NCBI RefSeq assembly: GCF_023015865.1
Contig: NZ_JALKBC010000015.1
Span: forward strand, 62,001 to 126,000
Origin: Arenibacter sp. F26102
GTDB lineage: Bacteria; Bacteroidota; Bacteroidia; Flavobacteriales; Flavobacteriaceae
Reading direction: 5' to 3'
Length of the DNA stretch: 64,000 nt
This document shows, piece after piece, positions 62,053 to 64,000 of the stretch. The position numbers were made by a program, and so were the translations under genes. Position 1 is the stretch's first letter; every line of letters begins with the position of its first letter. A model generated the notes under the pieces. The model saw nothing but the letters and a program-made list of their open reading frames with translations, did not search any database and was not told where the DNA came from.

Positions 62053-62285
62053 ACCATCTCCTATTTCTGCTAAGTATTACTGGAGGAACCGAATAAATGC
62101 CCTAATATTTGAGTTGCCATAAGGATTATCAGGTGTTCCTAGGTTTGATTCCAAGCTACAAAAAGTAATTTTCTTATTTTGAATAAGTCTTGAGAATTCC
62201 TCCGCTGGCGATTACCTGTGACTAATGCCCCACAATAGTAGGCCAAAGGCTTTGAAGTTTACAACTTTAAAGCCCAACATATTTT

Positions 62286-62867
62286 TTATCCGTGTATTGT
62301 TTCTTCTTTTCCGTAGTTTTTTATCACTTCAGCTTCAAATTCAACAAGCTCTTGCCAGCGTTTGTCTACATCTATATTTTGGCCGTATTTGCGAGCAAAG
62401 CCAATAAAAGTGGTATAATGGCCTGCTTCACTAATCATTAGATCGTGGTAGAATTTAGAAAGTTCCGGGTCCTTTATTTCTTTTGAAAGTAGTTTAAAAC
62501 GTTCACAACTTCTCGCTTCGATCATAGCGGAAAACAAGAGTCTATCCACCATCGAATTAAGTCTACTGCCACCTTTGTTCATAAACTTATAAAGCTCGTT
62601 TACATAGCTGTCTTTGCGCTCTCTGCCCAAGGTGTAACCGCGCTTTTTAATGATATCATGTACCATTTGAAAATGTTCTAATTCTTCTTGGGCCAAAAGG
62701 AGTAAATCGGTTACTAAATCGGGGTATTCAGAATTAAGTGTAATAATAGTAATCGCATTGGTAGCGGCCTTTTGTTCACACCATGCATGGTCTGTTAGTA
62801 TCTCTTCTATGTTTTTTTCAACAATATTCACCCAACGTGGGTCTGTTGCAAGTTTTAAATGGAGCAT
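62286..62867 (-). CDS. miaE: tRNA-(ms2io6A)-hydroxylase, MiaE-type
   Basis: A 193-residue ferritin-like di-iron monooxygenase that hydroxylates the isopentenyl group at tRNA A37. Iron ligands fit: the Glu/His of LAQEELEHFQMVH near residue 80, EARSCERF near 125, and SEAGHYTTF near 160, plus DHAWCEQKAATNAI near 30. The start MLHLKLATDPRWVNIVEKN is normal. It was probably the original neighbour of mnmE, another tRNA-modification gene, before the element inserted. Confidence 0.93.
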   Translation of the reverse strand: MLHLKLATDPRWVNIVEKNIEEILTDHAWCEQKAATNAITIITLNSEYPDLVTDLLLLAQEELEHFQMVHDIIKKRGYTLGRERKDSYVNELYKFMNKGGSRLNSMVDRLLFSAMIEARSCERFKLLSKEIKDPELSKFYHDLMISEAGHYTTFIGFARKYGQNIDVDKRWQELVEFEAEVIKNYGKEETIHG

Positions 62868-63114
62868 GGGCTAATATTTTTGTAAAAATAGGAATTAGCT
62901 GTAAAAGAATTCATTATTCCGTAACTCTTTACAAAGTGTACTTTTTTGTCCGGAGTTATTTGTGCTACGCAATTTTTATTATCCTCTTTGAAAGTTTAAA
63001 TAAAGAATATTATAAGTAATAAATACTGTTGGATTAATTTTTGATTTTATAGGAGTCATTATGCTTCTTTAATTCGGATTGCCTGCCGATGTCGAAAAAG
63101 ACGGTGCTATCCAA

Positions 63115-63243
63115 ATGGCATTCCAAGGTGAAGATAAAACTGAGAAGAAAAAATATAAGAAATATGAAATTGGGGCCGGAATTAGACTCTTACTTTTGAT
63201 TATTGGATTTGCGATACAACTAATATCAAACTATATCAAATAA
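63115..63243 (+). CDS. Small single-membrane-segment ORF
   Basis: A 42-codon ORF: a lysine-rich start (TEKKKYKKYE) followed by a hydrophobic segment, IRLLLLIIGFAIQLISNYI, a plausible membrane helix with a basic cytoplasmic side. The frame is open back to 63073 and could use TTG 63079. No family recognised. It is followed three bases later by another small ORF, which suggests a coupled pair. It may also be the end of a decayed longer gene. Confidence 0.35.
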   Translation: MAFQGEDKTEKKKYKKYEIGAGIRLLLLIIGFAIQLISNYIK

Positions 63244-63246
63244 AGG

Positions 63247-63396
63247 ATGATGAAACTTGAAAGCTTGTTTAATGAGTTTGCTAAAACAAATAGTTTATCC
63301 ACACTAGAGGGTCTAAAATCAAAAATTGATAAAGAACTATCAAAGCTGTCCAAATTCGATGATAAAAGAAAAAAACTTTGGGAAACAGGCGTGTGA
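63247..63396 (+). CDS. Small helical ORF
   Basis: A 49-codon ORF starting ATGATG three bases after the previous stop, with an AAAGG sequence before it that could serve as a ribosome binding site. The product is charged and helical (LESLFNEFAKTNSLSTLEGL, KELSKLSKFDDKRKKLW), with no cysteine or hydrophobic segment. Unrecognised. Confidence 0.3.
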   Translation: MMKLESLFNEFAKTNSLSTLEGLKSKIDKELSKLSKFDDKRKKLWETGV

Positions 63397-63656
63397 TTTT
63401 CATTAGATCAATCTGTCTTACATCACTGCACAGAACATTTAAGAAAGAATAGAGGGGTTATTCTAGGGGATAATTAATTTTCGTGAAATTCTAGGTCAAC
63501 TTTCTTAAAATCGGTTTGGTTTGAGATGGAATTATCAATTCCGTTTGTCGATCAAAATGCTTCCTTCTTACCTCAAAAACGGTTATACATCATCGCTATA
63601 ATTTACGGATAAGGGAATGATTTATTTTTATTATGAAATCCTAAAAATTTACTGTC

Positions 63657-64000
63657 ATGAAAAGAAATGTAAAGCTTTTTGGTCGCACTGTAATTATGTT
63701 ACTCGCAATCAGTGCTTGCGAAACAGACAATTTAGATGAGGATCCGATCCCTGTACCAGATTCGAAATTACTGTATAATGAAATGATAAGATCATATAAC
63801 AATGAAATGGTTTTAAAGTGGGACAATGCCATTAGTTTGGCCATTGATAATTTGGTTCCGCCTCCCCCGGAATCTAGGGCATATGCCATTGTAACCTTGG
63901 CAATGCATGACGCATTGAATAATGTTATTCCAAAGTATGAAACATACGCCCTGGATAATAGTGCGGTAGACCTAGAGGGCGTTTCAAAGGAGGTAGTATC
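63657..64000 (+). CDS. Vanadium-dependent haloperoxidase / PAP2-family lipoprotein, N-terminal part (3' end outside window)
   Basis: The first ~114 residues of a lipoprotein: signal VIMLLAISACETD with lipobox cysteine near residue 21. An acidic linker (NLDEDPIPVPDS) and the helical start of the vanadium-haloperoxidase-like PAP2 family follow (VLKWDNAISLAIDNLVPPPPESRAYAIVTLAMHDALNNVIPKYETYALDN). The catalytic lysine, arginine and histidine motifs lie beyond the window, so haloperoxidase versus phosphatase activity cannot be judged. Marine Flavobacteriia commonly carry such genes. Confidence 0.75.
   Translation, partial: MKRNVKLFGRTVIMLLAISACETDNLDEDPIPVPDSKLLYNEMIRSYNNEMVLKWDNAISLAIDNLVPPPPESRAYAIVTLAMHDALNNVIPKYETYALDNSAVDLEGVSKEVV

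Larger units (their letters stand above)
61826..62285. other. Right end of element and flank, 460 bp
   Basis: No convincing gene. It holds a GC-poor hairpin just after higA (ATGAGCCGATTA-CGACATT-TAATCGGCTCAT, around 61840-61872), which is probably the higBA terminator. It also holds the GTACCTC boxes (61974-61995), attR (62030-62052) and about 230 bases of original mnmE-downstream flank. Confidence 0.55.

Noticed and set aside
62060-62205. Short open minus-strand frame just outside attR with protein-like text
   Set aside because: About 44 codons bounded by stops on both sides, no start codon and no recognised family; probably chance or an old remnant of the mnmE flank.
1-64000. tRNA, rRNA, CRISPR or retron elements
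   Set aside because: No cloverleaf, rRNA-like segment, regularly spaced repeat array or reverse transcriptase was seen on either strand by reading; a covariance-model search would be needed to exclude small RNAs.

Overview
This window is a low-GC, gene-dense stretch of a Bacteroidota chromosome, almost certainly Flavobacteriaceae. The evidence is the gliding ABC transporter genes gldF and gldG, Flavobacteriia-typical families (DUF5606 next to def, DUF4870, a COX15-type haem A synthase, MG2/TonB-plug proteins), a Bacteroidetes-type tyrosine integrase, and promoters of the TTTG-N(18-20)-TAnnTTTG type instead of -35/-10 boxes. I cannot name genus or species. No tRNA, rRNA or CRISPR array was recognised.

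Layout. 1-3.2 kb: the tail of an S10 carboxypeptidase, a truncated hydrolase remnant, and a leftward operon ruvX / DUF1919 / def / DUF5606. 3.2-9.7 kb: dapD and a small HAD-like gene, then a surface-glycan decoration cluster: LicD, a TagD-like cytidylyltransferase, a WaaE-like glycosyltransferase, a LicC-like nucleotidyltransferase and a fused TagB/F-like + WaaE-like protein. 9.7-25.8 kb: housekeeping genes (tsaC, cca, COX15, nucleoid-associated protein, ABC transporter, uvrB, hsp20, sucC, lysA) with a divergent kinase-like orphan at 14.7-15.8 kb. 25.9-40.4 kb: guaB, a porin / FMN-binding / membrane-protein group, a decayed cupin gene beside an HMG-CoA-lyase-type gene, pyrD, pepT, a haem-plus-FG-GAP lipoprotein, an SLC13/TrkA_C transporter and a 19-cysteine copper-storage-like protein. 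40.8-53.1 kb: a cNMP/CBS/DUF294 regulator with an exonuclease, purC, phoH, SAM hydroxide adenosyltransferase, gldF-gldG, dnaN and mnmE.

53.09-62.05 kb is an integrated mobile element of about 9 kb. It lies in the 3' end of mnmE and is flanked by a 23-bp direct repeat (21/23 identical) that overlaps the mnmE stop codon and rebuilds the end of the gene. It carries an integrase, a large MG2/TonB-plug cargo protein, an excisionase-like HTH protein, a VapE-like ATPase, a Toprim primase, a BfmA/BtgA-like mobilization protein and a HigBA toxin-antitoxin pair. I see no relaxase, so it looks like a mobilizable element that has lost, or never had, its own nicking enzyme. Its intergenic spaces hold several repeat arrays: 10-bp phased TGAYATCA boxes, GGTAAG repeats, TTTGCGTCAAA direct repeats, long inverted repeats and possible integrase arm sites. 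Beyond it lie miaE, two tiny ORFs and the start of a vanadium-haloperoxidase/PAP2 lipoprotein gene cut by the window edge.

The strongest candidates for something little described are the mnmE-targeted element with its repeat arrays, the fused glycerophosphotransferase-glycosyltransferase cluster, and the kinase-like orphan at 14735-15814.
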